Shown piece by piece: positions 1 to 7,060 of a stretch of 40,802 nucleotides of DNA. The notes under the pieces are model-generated. The model did no database searches. It was not told where the DNA came from and saw only the letters and a program-made list of their open reading frames with translations. The stretch comes from Candidatus Methanophagales archaeon (GTDB lineage Archaea; Halobacteriota; Syntropharchaeia; Alkanophagales; Methanospirareceae), in assembly GCA_030612835.1 (NCBI GenBank), contig JAUWND010000003.1:1-40802 (forward strand), written 5' to 3'. The position numbers were made by a program, and so were the translations under genes. Within the stretch, counting starts at the first letter, position 1, and each line of letters begins with the position of its first letter.

Positions 1-492
1 GAATTATTAGCCGGACCCGGGTGTGACTGTCATAGGGTAAATACAACTGGTGTTGCTGTAGGTGGTTACGGCGGTAAAGCACCTGAGCCTGGTACCACAT
101 CTCACGCTGCGGAAACCATAGCCTGTATGATCTGTCATGAAGAGGGCACAGCGTATCCTTTCGCAGGTGGATTCAGTCAGACCGCGGTTGAGAAGTCAGC
201 AGGTGGAAGCACTACGCCATACACTTACAGTAGTGGTGGCATAGGTGGAGAGCATGCAGCTCACAATCAATTCATTGGACAAGCAATACACGACCCGTTG
301 ATGGAAGATTCGAACGAAGCGTGTATCGCATGCCACACAAGGGTCGGTGTGAACATCCAGTGGACGAAGAATACGATTATGAGCTTCGGGGCAGGTGAGG
401 ACGATCTTGGAGTCTGGACGGTCAGCGATTTCGCAGCGACAGGCGATGATATAACGAACGTGTCTTCTCCAAACGAATGGACAAATCAGTAA
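1..492 (+). CDS. Multiheme cytochrome c, 5'-truncated by window edge
   Basis: The reading frame is open from base 1, so the ORF-track start at 127 is internal and the true N-terminus lies outside the window. Two canonical heme motifs (CMICH, CIACH) are visible, plus an atypical CDCH followed by R, at the place where the downstream paralogues carry CSMCHR and CYACHR. The C-terminal block LMEDSNEACIACHTR followed by a V-T-W segment is shared almost word for word with the next two genes, so this is the first surviving member of a tandem family. It is presumably an exported c-type cytochrome in extracellular electron transfer; the family assignment is firm, the role is inferred. Confidence 0.85.
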   Translation, partial: ELLAGPGCDCHRVNTTGVAVGGYGGKAPEPGTTSHAAETIACMICHEEGTAYPFAGGFSQTAVEKSAGGSTTPYTYSSGGIGGEHAAHNQFIGQAIHDPLMEDSNEACIACHTRVGVNIQWTKNTIMSFGAGEDDLGVWTVSDFAATGDDITNVSSPNEWTNQ

Positions 493-499
493 ACCACAA

Positions 500-522
500 C
501 CAACATTTTTTTCTTTTTTATT
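500..522 (+). terminator. T-rich archaeal-type terminator
   Basis: A run of T with single interruptions (tttttttcttttttattttt) lies just after the stop of the first cytochrome and before the next start. It has no hairpin, as expected for archaeal U-tract termination. Confidence 0.45.
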
Positions 523-556
523 TTTGGTATTGTGGGCAAAGTAGGGGGGCAAAGAT

Positions 557-1306
557 ATGAAGGGTAAAGGGATAGCATTACTGGCGATTGCGGTAGTCGC
601 AATCGGTATATTCGCACTGCCGAGTTCGGTTTCGCTCTTCAGCGGGCAGCATACGTGGTATGACGTTGGTGAATCTGTTGGTGGCACACCGGGGGCAAAT
701 AACGTGCCTTGTGAAAAGTGCCATGCTGAAATAGAGGAAGAGATGCTTAGTGACGATAACGGCGCACATGAGGGTTTGACCTGTTCTATGTGTCACAGGG
801 CTTACTTTACCGGTTATACATATGCCCTAGGCGGCTACAGCGTAGGTGCGACCGTGAAAGATCCAATACCTGGCCAAGAGGCGCATGCTGCATCCACGGT
901 CGAGTGCATGGATTGTCATGGCGCTTATGATCCAACGTCGTCTCACACGCAATACCCGGAATATGCCGGAAAGTGTGGGGATTGCCATCTTAATGGTAAT
1001 TATGGTGCGGAGTGCCTCGCAGCAGGCGGTTTTGGTTTGACACCTTATGTATCTGATACAGGCACAAAGGCGGCGCACAAGGTCTTCGTGGACGATTCGA
1101 TAAGCGAAACGCTGATGGAAGGTGCGAATGAAGCTTGTATCTCGTGCCACACGAGAATCGGTATGGACATCGAATGGACGAAGAGAGAGAATCTGAACTT
1201 CAATGCAAGTGAGAACCAGCATGGTACGTGGACGCTCAGCAACTTTGGGGCATCTGGTGATAACATGACACATGTGCGTACGCAGAATGCATGGACTAAC
1301 CCATAG
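557..1306 (+). CDS. Exported pentaheme cytochrome c (paralogue 2)
   Basis: The protein has 249 residues. An N-terminal hydrophobic segment (about residues 6-27) is followed at once by the block FSGQHTWYD, conserved in the next paralogue. Five CxxCH motifs follow: CEKCH, CSMCH, CMDCH, CGDCH and CISCH. The fourth sits in an insertion of roughly 30 residues absent from the neighbouring paralogues, so this copy seems to have gained a heme. The C-terminus repeats the LMEGANEACISCHTR block. A purine-rich ribosome-binding stretch precedes the ATG. The protein probably sits outside the membrane and passes electrons along a heme chain. It resembles the small exported cytochromes of archaeal extracellular cytochrome filaments, but filament formation is only a hypothesis. 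Confidence 0.88.
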   Translation: MKGKGIALLAIAVVAIGIFALPSSVSLFSGQHTWYDVGESVGGTPGANNVPCEKCHAEIEEEMLSDDNGAHEGLTCSMCHRAYFTGYTYALGGYSVGATVKDPIPGQEAHAASTVECMDCHGAYDPTSSHTQYPEYAGKCGDCHLNGNYGAECLAAGGFGLTPYVSDTGTKAAHKVFVDDSISETLMEGANEACISCHTRIGMDIEWTKRENLNFNASENQHGTWTLSNFGASGDNMTHVRTQNAWTNP

Positions 1307-1382
1307 TAATTTATTTTATTTTATTTTGTTTTATATTATATTATATTATGTTATATTGCCCCAATCTTTTTTTTAAAAAAAA
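1307..1382 (+). terminator. T-rich terminator and pentamer repeats
   Basis: After the stop come tandem copies of tttta and then of ttata, and an eight-T run near 1367. This probably terminates transcription of paralogue 2. The 5-nt periodicity recurs in several other intergenic regions of the window. Confidence 0.45.
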
Positions 1383-1427
1383 TTGATCAAAATAAAACGG
1401 GCTAGATCTCCAAAAAGGTAAGAAGAA

Positions 1428-2189
1428 ATGAGTGGAAGTAAAATGGCTCTGATGCTGATAGCAGTAGTTGCAATAGGTATCTTCGCTCTTCCGAGCACGA
1501 TGTCCATATTGGGTGGACAGCATACCTGGTATGACATTGCAAGAGACGGTGTACCGTGTGTGAAGTGTCATGCCGACAAATATGAGGAGTTTTCTATGAC
1601 TGAGGTTCACTCGTCACTTGCAGGTAGACGTAGAGACTTGAGTTATGTTTGTTATGCGTGTCATAGGGCAGATCTGGATCTAACATATGCAGACGGAGGC
1701 GGCGGCGGTCCTCCCGGTGTACAGACACATGCTGCCTCTACAATTGCGTGTATGGCGTGTCATGAGTACGATGCACATGTACGCGACAATAATCAAGGAC
1801 CTTTTGCCGGTGGATTTGAGCAGCCCAGTGGCTCGCCGTTTAACTATGGTAGCGTAGGGGCTCCGCATCATGCAGCACATAACGCATACGTTCAGGGTGC
1901 GGTATATAGTGATTTGATGGAAGATTCAAACGAGGCATGCATTGCATGTCACACCGCCATTCCAATGGAAATAGACTGGAGGCTCGGGTACGCGATGCAC
2001 TCGCAATCGGTCGCTGACAGTTTAGGCGATTGGACAGTTGGACAGTTCAAGGCAGCAGGCACTTATGCTATAACTACATACAGTGATGGGTACGGCGATG
2101 ATCCAAGCACTACCGAGCCGTATATAGACCCTGATGTAACACCGTCCGTACCAGGGGGTAGTGGTGAGGATTGGTTGCTGCCACCGTGA
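1428..2189 (+). CDS. Exported tetraheme cytochrome c (paralogue 3)
   Basis: The protein has 253 residues. An N-terminal hydrophobic segment ends in LPSTMSILGGQHTWYD, nearly the same as paralogue 2. Four CxxCH motifs are visible: CVKCH, CYACH, CMACH and CIACH. The C-terminal half carries the family block LMEDSNEACIACHTA and then a divergent proline- and glycine-rich tail. It is separated from paralogue 2 by a T-rich terminator region, so the copies may be transcribed singly and expressed at different levels. The His in the QHTW block just after the membrane segment is conserved and could be an axial heme ligand or lie next to a processing site (inference). Confidence 0.88.
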   Translation: MSGSKMALMLIAVVAIGIFALPSTMSILGGQHTWYDIARDGVPCVKCHADKYEEFSMTEVHSSLAGRRRDLSYVCYACHRADLDLTYADGGGGGPPGVQTHAASTIACMACHEYDAHVRDNNQGPFAGGFEQPSGSPFNYGSVGAPHHAAHNAYVQGAVYSDLMEDSNEACIACHTAIPMEIDWRLGYAMHSQSVADSLGDWTVGQFKAAGTYAITTYSDGYGDDPSTTEPYIDPDVTPSVPGGSGEDWLLPP

Positions 2190-2253
2190 AGCCAATCCTG
2201 ATTCCGGAGCCTGAGGGGTTGTGGCGGGCCATCTAAGAACAAAACAAAACAAA

Positions 2254-2268
2254 AAATATTTATAAATG
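2254..2268 (+). promoter_or_regulatory. TATA box for signal peptidase operon
   Basis: The AT-rich block aaaaatatttataaat lies about 40 bases before the ATG at 2302, as expected for an archaeal TATA element with a short leader. An A-rich stretch just upstream could serve as BRE. Confidence 0.45.
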
Positions 2269-2301
2269 TAATACAATAGATAAATTAAGAAAGAGGAAAC
2301 A

Positions 2302-3063
2302 ATGGAACCATTTATAGAAGCGGTGATAACAGTTATTGCGGTTAGCGCATTCATAGCAGGGATTTTTTACGTTTTTTATTTGGCTGCGGTAAAGGGATCC
2401 GAATCGCCACTACGTTTGTATAACCGTTTTAAGAACGGCTACCGCGAGCATTCGCGTAATAAAAAGGTGAAAGAAAAGATGACCGAATACAAGACCTTTT
2501 CGGGCGTTGGAGCCCCCTCTTTTTTGCGATCTGCGCTACCATTCTGCGTGTTTATCGCTGTTATACTCATTCTTCTATTCAAGCTTGTCTTTCTCACTGC
2601 TATTGTCTCGAATAGCATGCAACCCACGTTCAAAAAGGGGGACCTTGTGCTCATGCAAAAAATAGCCACCGCGCCGGAAGAAGGTGACATAATCATGTTT
2701 ATGCACAAGGATATTATGCTCCCCGTTACGCATAGGGTTATCGCCGTAACTGATGAAGGAACAAAGACGGGGGGGGACGCGAGAGGGGTAACAGATCCCT
2801 GGATTGTGCAAAACGAAGCGATCATAGCTAAAGCAGTGCAGATGGGTGGCGGACCCATAGTACTGGAAGACGTTGGCAATTATTTCATTCTGGAGACAAG
2901 CAAAATGGGCTATGACCCCAAATATGGCTCGGAATATGCGTTTATGAGGAATATCTTTTCAATGCTGCGCTTGTATGGGTATATAGTGTGCGTTATTGCA
3001 GTCATGGGCTACGTGTTACTGTCTTTAAGTGAGAGGAAGAGGAGGGGAAATGTACAACTATAA
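2302..3063 (+). CDS. Archaeal-type signal peptidase I (Ser-His)
   Basis: This membrane serine protease removes signal peptides from exported proteins. The catalytic Ser is in NSMQPTFKKGDLV; the base is a His in PVTHRV, as in archaeal and eukaryotic Sec11-type enzymes rather than the bacterial Lys; a downstream GGDA supplies the acidic residue. At 253 residues it is longer than minimal archaeal enzymes. It has an extra N-terminal TM segment (about residues 5-28), a charged linker, the usual TM just before the catalytic Ser, and a C-terminal TM. It lies between cytochrome genes and overlaps the next one by 14 bases, which suggests it helps process this cytochrome set; that specificity is inferred. 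Confidence 0.87.
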   Translation: MEPFIEAVITVIAVSAFIAGIFYVFYLAAVKGSESPLRLYNRFKNGYREHSRNKKVKEKMTEYKTFSGVGAPSFLRSALPFCVFIAVILILLFKLVFLTAIVSNSMQPTFKKGDLVLMQKIATAPEEGDIIMFMHKDIMLPVTHRVIAVTDEGTKTGGDARGVTDPWIVQNEAIIAKAVQMGGGPIVLEDVGNYFILETSKMGYDPKYGSEYAFMRNIFSMLRLYGYIVCVIAVMGYVLLSLSERKRRGNVQL

Positions 3064-3376
3064 GCGGATGCTTCTGTTTATTGGTCTCGTAGCCGCAATT
3101 ATCGCTGCCATGCCGAACACAATATCCTTGTTCGGTGGGGATCATACAATCCCACGTGAGGTCGCTTGTGAACGGTGTCATGAACCGCCCGAAGTGGGGT
3201 TATCAACTTTGGGCGGGTATCGGGGTGATGAATCCTGTGCTACCTGTCATCACTGTAATCTAGCCAATTACACAGCGATAAGAGAAAATGGCACGGGTGC
3301 ATGTACAGAATGCCATGAAATTGGCCTTGGGTGTCCACGTGTAGGGCGATTTACAAAAAATATACAAAATGACTGA
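3050..3376 (+). CDS. Small triheme cytochrome c
   Basis: The ORF track begins at a GTG (3029), but the ATG at 3050 follows gaggaagaggagggg and gives MYNYKRMLLFIGLV, so it is preferred. The 108-residue product has an N-terminal hydrophobic segment ending in ISLFGGDHT, clearly related to the SLFSGQHTW block of the larger cytochromes. It has only three heme motifs: CERCH, CATCH and CTECH. It looks like a minimal member of the same export family. The gene overlaps both the signal peptidase gene before it and the membrane-protein gene after it, so all three are probably co-translated. Confidence 0.78.
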   Translation: MYNYKRMLLFIGLVAAIIAAMPNTISLFGGDHTIPREVACERCHEPPEVGLSTLGGYRGDESCATCHHCNLANYTAIRENGTGACTECHEIGLGCPRVGRFTKNIQND

Positions 3377-4184
3377 TGATATGCCACTAACCAGGATCAC
3401 AATGTCGATCGCGGAAAAAGTAGGCTTGGGTATTACAATAATCATAGCAATAATTCTAATTGGCTATGCCATTTTCTCTTTGCTAATAGACCTATTAATT
3501 TTGAATTTCGATTGGTTCGCCATTGCGATCGATTTATTATCGCTCGCTATTGGGATCGCACTTGGCTATTTCTCCATTCGTATATATAAGAAATCGGTAT
3601 ATTACGAGGGATTGGTGAATTCCGCGTTTGACGAGGGTGTATATGCGCGATTGGAACCGATACTGAGAAAAGTCGCGGAGACGCACGTTGAAATGGAAAG
3701 TTTAGGAAGTCGCTTAAATGTAATTGATCGTAAAGTTCAAACAGTCATAGACGAGCAGGTGAAATCGGAACCGCAAATAGAACTAGAAAAGGCGATTGCT
3801 CCTGGAACATCTATGGGTTTTATAATAAAAACCATCTTCTTAGCCATAATCACGATGTCCGGTTTTCTGTTCATGATATATACCTCAATTAGATATGCGC
3901 ATTTTGCTACACTTCTCTTTTTTATACTCTGGTGGTTGCTCATATCTTATGAATTTAAACTCGTTAATAACGCTACTGCATGGGTGATGGTCTTTGCCCC
4001 AATTCTTCTTATTCCCGTTAGCTTTATGGTACTTGGTACGCACGTTGACCCAAACAATCTGGTCGCTCTTTTTTATCTCGTCCTCGCATTATATGTGTTC
4101 TTATACTTCTGTTGGGCGGTATATGAGACAAAAGGGACGCTGCCTTTTAACCTCGACCTTAATAAATATTTAAAGCAGAAGTGA
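3369..4184 (+). CDS. Polytopic membrane protein of unknown function
   Basis: The protein has 271 residues. Two N-terminal TM segments (about 17-37 and 41-64) are followed by a polar, probably coiled region (about 75-140), then four more TM segments to the C-terminus. No family is recognised. The start overlaps the stop of the triheme cytochrome gene; an alternative ATG lies four codons further on. Its place in a signal peptidase/cytochrome operon suggests a part in export, anchoring or assembly of the cytochromes, but nothing in the sequence shows this directly. Confidence 0.65.
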   Translation: MTDDMPLTRITMSIAEKVGLGITIIIAIILIGYAIFSLLIDLLILNFDWFAIAIDLLSLAIGIALGYFSIRIYKKSVYYEGLVNSAFDEGVYARLEPILRKVAETHVEMESLGSRLNVIDRKVQTVIDEQVKSEPQIELEKAIAPGTSMGFIIKTIFLAIITMSGFLFMIYTSIRYAHFATLLFFILWWLLISYEFKLVNNATAWVMVFAPILLIPVSFMVLGTHVDPNNLVALFYLVLALYVFLYFCWAVYETKGTLPFNLDLNKYLKQK

Positions 4185-4193
4185 AAAACCGAA

Positions 4194-4206
4194 AAGTTTT
4201 TAAATA
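4194..4206 (+). promoter_or_regulatory. TATA box for heme lipoprotein gene
   Basis: The sequence aaaagtttttaaatag lies about 35 bases before the ATG at 4237. This spacing puts transcription start after the alternative ATG at 4210 and so supports the later start. Confidence 0.5.
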
Positions 4207-4236
4207 GATGTGTCACTATACAGATATAACGGAAAA

Positions 4237-4767
4237 ATGAACAAAAAATTAGTTTGTGCTGTTATAGCTATGGTAGCGGTAATAGGTGTAATAGCCGGCT
4301 GTGCTGAGGGACCAGCGTCGGAAGAGGCCACGCCTGCGCCGACTGTGGCACCAACCGCACCGCCGACTGTGGCACCAACCGCACCGCCGGGTATGGTAAT
4401 GGCGACAAGTTGTGAGATGTGCCATAAGATCGAATCGACAGCCAAGTTGGCTAAACATGTAAAGGGCGGGCAATTGGTCAATGGTAAACCAGGCTGTTTC
4501 GGCTACTGGGGCTGTCATGGCATGGGTAATGCTACCGTACATACGGTCCATCCACCAGGAGAAGTTGGATGCGCAGCATGTCATGGCACAGAGACACCTA
4601 CGATTCCACCGAAAGGTGCAGGCGGGACAACATGTGAGCTATGCCACGGATATCCAAAGCCATTAGAGCCAAGCGAAGGAAACCTCGTCTGGATACACCA
4701 GGATAGGGGCAAGGACTGCACAGTTTGTCATATCGGTGAGATCTCAGAGATACATGGGCTGGAATAA
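4237..4767 (+). CDS. Multiheme cytochrome c lipoprotein
   Basis: The start at 4237 (MNKKLVCAVIAM) is chosen from promoter spacing and because it gives a normal lipoprotein signal with lipobox VIAGC. A Thr-Ala-Pro linker follows, encoded by two exact copies of a 24-bp unit (about 4337-4389). The heme domain has CEMCH, CAACH, CELCH and CTVCH, plus CFGYWGCH, a possible CX5CH site. The mature protein is probably lipid-anchored on the outer face of the membrane with the Pro-rich linker spacing the hemes away. That position would suit electron relay between membrane oxidoreductases and the exported cytochromes upstream (inference). Confidence 0.85.
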   Translation: MNKKLVCAVIAMVAVIGVIAGCAEGPASEEATPAPTVAPTAPPTVAPTAPPGMVMATSCEMCHKIESTAKLAKHVKGGQLVNGKPGCFGYWGCHGMGNATVHTVHPPGEVGCAACHGTETPTIPPKGAGGTTCELCHGYPKPLEPSEGNLVWIHQDRGKDCTVCHIGEISEIHGLE

Positions 4768-4797
4768 AACAGCCCTCTATTTTTTTTCTTTTCTAAC

Positions 4798-4969
4798 GGC
4801 ACTGTCGAATTTTTCAGTAAAATCACTATAAGACTCTTCAAGTTTTACCGCAGAGTGCGCAGAGAACGCAGAGGCATCAGAAACCCCAAGCAATGGTTGG
4901 AACAGTCTTAAAACTCTGCGCCCTCTACGATCTCTGCGTTGATAAATCACTGGATTTTTGGACTGTGCC
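4798..4969. mobile_element. MITE copy 1 (GGCACTGTC ends)
   Basis: This non-coding element of about 172 bp starts GGCACTGTCGAA and ends, on the other strand, GGCACAGTCCAA; the ends match at about 15 of 21 positions. The interior carries the palindromic CGCAGAG-type sequence. An inverted copy lies at 16441-16607. The flanking 8 bases (tttctaac / cttctact) are only partly alike, so the target duplication may have decayed. The ends resemble IS6-family termini. Confidence 0.7.
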
Positions 4970-4983
4970 CTTCTACTTATTTG

Positions 4984-5050
4984 ATTTAGGACGCAGATTT
5001 ACACGGATTTAATTCCTTCTGCGTTAATCTGTGTTAATCTGTGTCAATAA
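4984..5050. repeat. Palindromic repeat family A, copy 1
   Basis: It carries ACGCAGATTTACACGGATTT, then TCTGCGTTAATCTGTGTTAATCTGTGTCAATAA. Its two halves are partly inverse complements, so it could fold as a hairpin. Close copies lie at 20327 and, in reverse orientation, at 23514. Confidence 0.75.
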
Positions 5051-5170
5051 TTATTTTAGTTGGATTTTATGATTTCTTGTCGTTTCTAACTAACTAACTA
5101 ACTAACGTAACGTAAAGTAACTAACGGTAGAAAAGGTCAAAAGGTTTAGAACGAAAGCGCATCAGTGCTA
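5051..5170. other. Intergenic region with TAAC tandem repeats
   Basis: Between repeat A and the convergent gene end is a run of the tetramer taac (about 5088-5108) followed by imperfect copies (cgtaacgtaaagtaactaac). No coding signal is seen. The minus frame past the stop at 5171 is discussed under findings. Confidence 0.5.
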
Positions 5171-6268
5171 TTATGGATATGGCAATTGCTGCGATAAAAT
5201 AAAAGCGATACTATAGGCCAGGTAAGCGAGGGCTAGGGCACCACCTGCTTCCGGCATCTTCGGCGCTGAGAAAGAAGATGTGGTATTCTCTGTTTCTTCT
5301 TCTCCGTAACGGTTGTCAACGAAAAGTTGTTTTACCAAGTCCGTACCTGGGATACTAACTTTATATTGTCCTGGAATGTCCTTTGTTACCTGATAAAAAA
5401 GTGTCTTTGATTCCTTATAGTCTAAAGTGACCGATTCCTCAAATTCTATCTTATCATTTAATGCCAGAGCAATCTTTTCTGTTCCCCTCATCCCGTCATT
5501 CTTTACGGTTACAGATATTGAGACGGTTTCATTGGGCTTGACCGTAGATGGGCTCATACGGAAATCAGTTACCGTGAATTTCGATTTTGGAGATATTTTC
5601 TTTTCTAGCTCTTCCCTCTCTTCCATCTCTTCTTCGCGAGCCACGAAAAAATTGAGGTATGTTATTTCCATTAACGAATCCTCATATCTTTTTATTACAC
5701 CTAAGTCCTCCAAATCGTCTTCATTGCCATCACACACGTTATTAAAGAGATCTTCTACGTCTTCAAAATCATATTCTTTATTCTTCTTCTCTTTATCCCT
5801 CTTGCCTTCATCCAACAGCTTATTAAGAGTGCTTGGCACAATCACTTCTCGCTCCCATTCATTTATTCTCGCCTTGTTAAGACAGTTGTACGCAGCTATC
5901 TTGATTCTATATTTGCCATACCGCCACCATGAGGGGATATCTTTTGTGTACTCTACATATACCGTGTAATTGCAATCCCGGCGTCTCACATCCATACGGC
6001 TAAGTGACATTATGTCACCCATGGAATTCTCAATGATAAAAACGAAATCAACAAGTACAAAGTCCTTATGATTTACGCCACTCATTTCCGTGTACACCTT
6101 GAGTGTATCCCCATGTGTGAATGTATTATCCCTGGGCACGTAATCATACAAACCAATGACGTCGGAAACTATCGCCGCCTTCTCCGCGCTTGCAACATTG
6201 ACGGCGGAAAAGCCGGCTAACAGCAATAGCACCAAAATAGCTAATATGCTTCTTTTACATCCCCTCAT
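5171..6268 (-). CDS. Secreted, C-terminally anchored protein with CARDB-like domain
   Basis: The 365-residue product starts with a signal peptide (MRGCKRSILAILVLLLLAGF, A-S-A cleavage region). An N-terminal beta-rich domain (about 30-150) is followed by an acidic, highly charged segment (about 150-220). A CARDB/Ig-like domain (about 225-320) has the typical SPSTVKPNETVSISVTVKN pattern. A short C-terminal hydrophobic segment after MPEAGG looks like a sorting or membrane anchor. It is probably an extracellular structural or adhesion protein. The tail is short and lacks the usual basic end, while another frame downstream encodes one. The gene runs opposite to the flanking cytochrome genes. Confidence 0.65.
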   Translation of the reverse strand: MRGCKRSILAILVLLLLAGFSAVNVASAEKAAIVSDVIGLYDYVPRDNTFTHGDTLKVYTEMSGVNHKDFVLVDFVFIIENSMGDIMSLSRMDVRRRDCNYTVYVEYTKDIPSWWRYGKYRIKIAAYNCLNKARINEWEREVIVPSTLNKLLDEGKRDKEKKNKEYDFEDVEDLFNNVCDGNEDDLEDLGVIKRYEDSLMEITYLNFFVAREEEMEEREELEKKISPKSKFTVTDFRMSPSTVKPNETVSISVTVKNDGMRGTEKIALALNDKIEFEESVTLDYKESKTLFYQVTKDIPGQYKVSIPGTDLVKQLFVDNRYGEEETENTTSSFSAPKMPEAGGALALAYLAYSIAFILSQQLPYP

Positions 6269-6406
6269 TTCTTCGTCCTTATGCTATCCATTAACACACA
6301 TAAAATTTATGCCTTTCTGTTCTAATTAATAAAGAAAATACATTTTACTTCTAATAAAGCTATAATATAATAGAAAAGAATAGAATAGAAAAAGAAGAAC
6401 TAAAAG

Positions 6407-7060
6407 ATGAAAATATTCGCATTGCTAGTCGTGGTATTCATTGCAGCAGTTGTATTCACCGGTATGGGCGGAGGGGAAGAGGTAATTCCACCAAATCCCA
6501 GGGGATTCATAGGGAGTTGGCATCCCGCGCCCGAGTGCGGACAGTGTCACGTCTCGCTTCTCTCAAAAGAGGCGTTGCTTGCAAAGCTTGGGTCTTGCAA
6601 CTGTCATCGAGAGGCATATACTTCTGCGGGTGCGATAGACGGAGATAAGATAAGAAAGAACGCACATGGTAGCATGGTCTGTATTGATTGCCATGTAGGG
6701 AGCGGAATAGCAACCAGCGGAGGTGAACTCCCATGTGATGATCTCCATAGGCTTCATAGTCCTGTTGACTGTCAGGCATGCCATGATGAAGGGGCGAACA
6801 TTTTGATACCGGCAAGTGGAAATTGCAATCTCTGTCATCGCGGTGATGCGCATGCAATTCATGGTGATAATACGGGCAATTTATGCGTTTCCTGTCACGG
6901 CTCGTTTGGGATAGAATATAAGGAGAAGGGGTATATATTAATAGAAGGCGTCCCGATGGAGCAGGAATCAGAAGAAATGACTTATCCTACTATAACTAAC
7001 ATATTTAAAGCCGTTATAAACTTGATTATAAAAGGGTCAGAAGAAGGAGGTGCGCAATGA
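6407..7060 (+). CDS. Multiheme cytochrome c, first gene of ccmF operon
   Basis: The protein has 217 residues with an N-terminal hydrophobic signal or anchor (about 3-19). Five canonical motifs (CGQCH, CIDCH, CQACH, CNLCH, CVSCH) are joined by an atypical CNCH followed by R, matching the CDCHR of the first cytochrome. The C-terminal 50 residues lack hemes and end in an amphipathic hydrophobic stretch (TNIFKAVINLIIKG) that may associate with the membrane. Its stop overlaps the next start (ATGA), and the CcmF heme lyase gene follows, so heme attachment and this cytochrome are coupled. It may be an electron carrier or a maturation component; the sequence does not decide. Confidence 0.82.
   Translation: MKIFALLVVVFIAAVVFTGMGGGEEVIPPNPRGFIGSWHPAPECGQCHVSLLSKEALLAKLGSCNCHREAYTSAGAIDGDKIRKNAHGSMVCIDCHVGSGIATSGGELPCDDLHRLHSPVDCQACHDEGANILIPASGNCNLCHRGDAHAIHGDNTGNLCVSCHGSFGIEYKEKGYILIEGVPMEQESEEMTYPTITNIFKAVINLIIKGSEEGGAQ

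Noticed and set aside
5427-5969. Plus-strand ORF of 180 residues
   Set aside because: Ser-rich antisense shadow of the secreted protein gene, which has a signal peptide, CARDB-like domain and normal composition.
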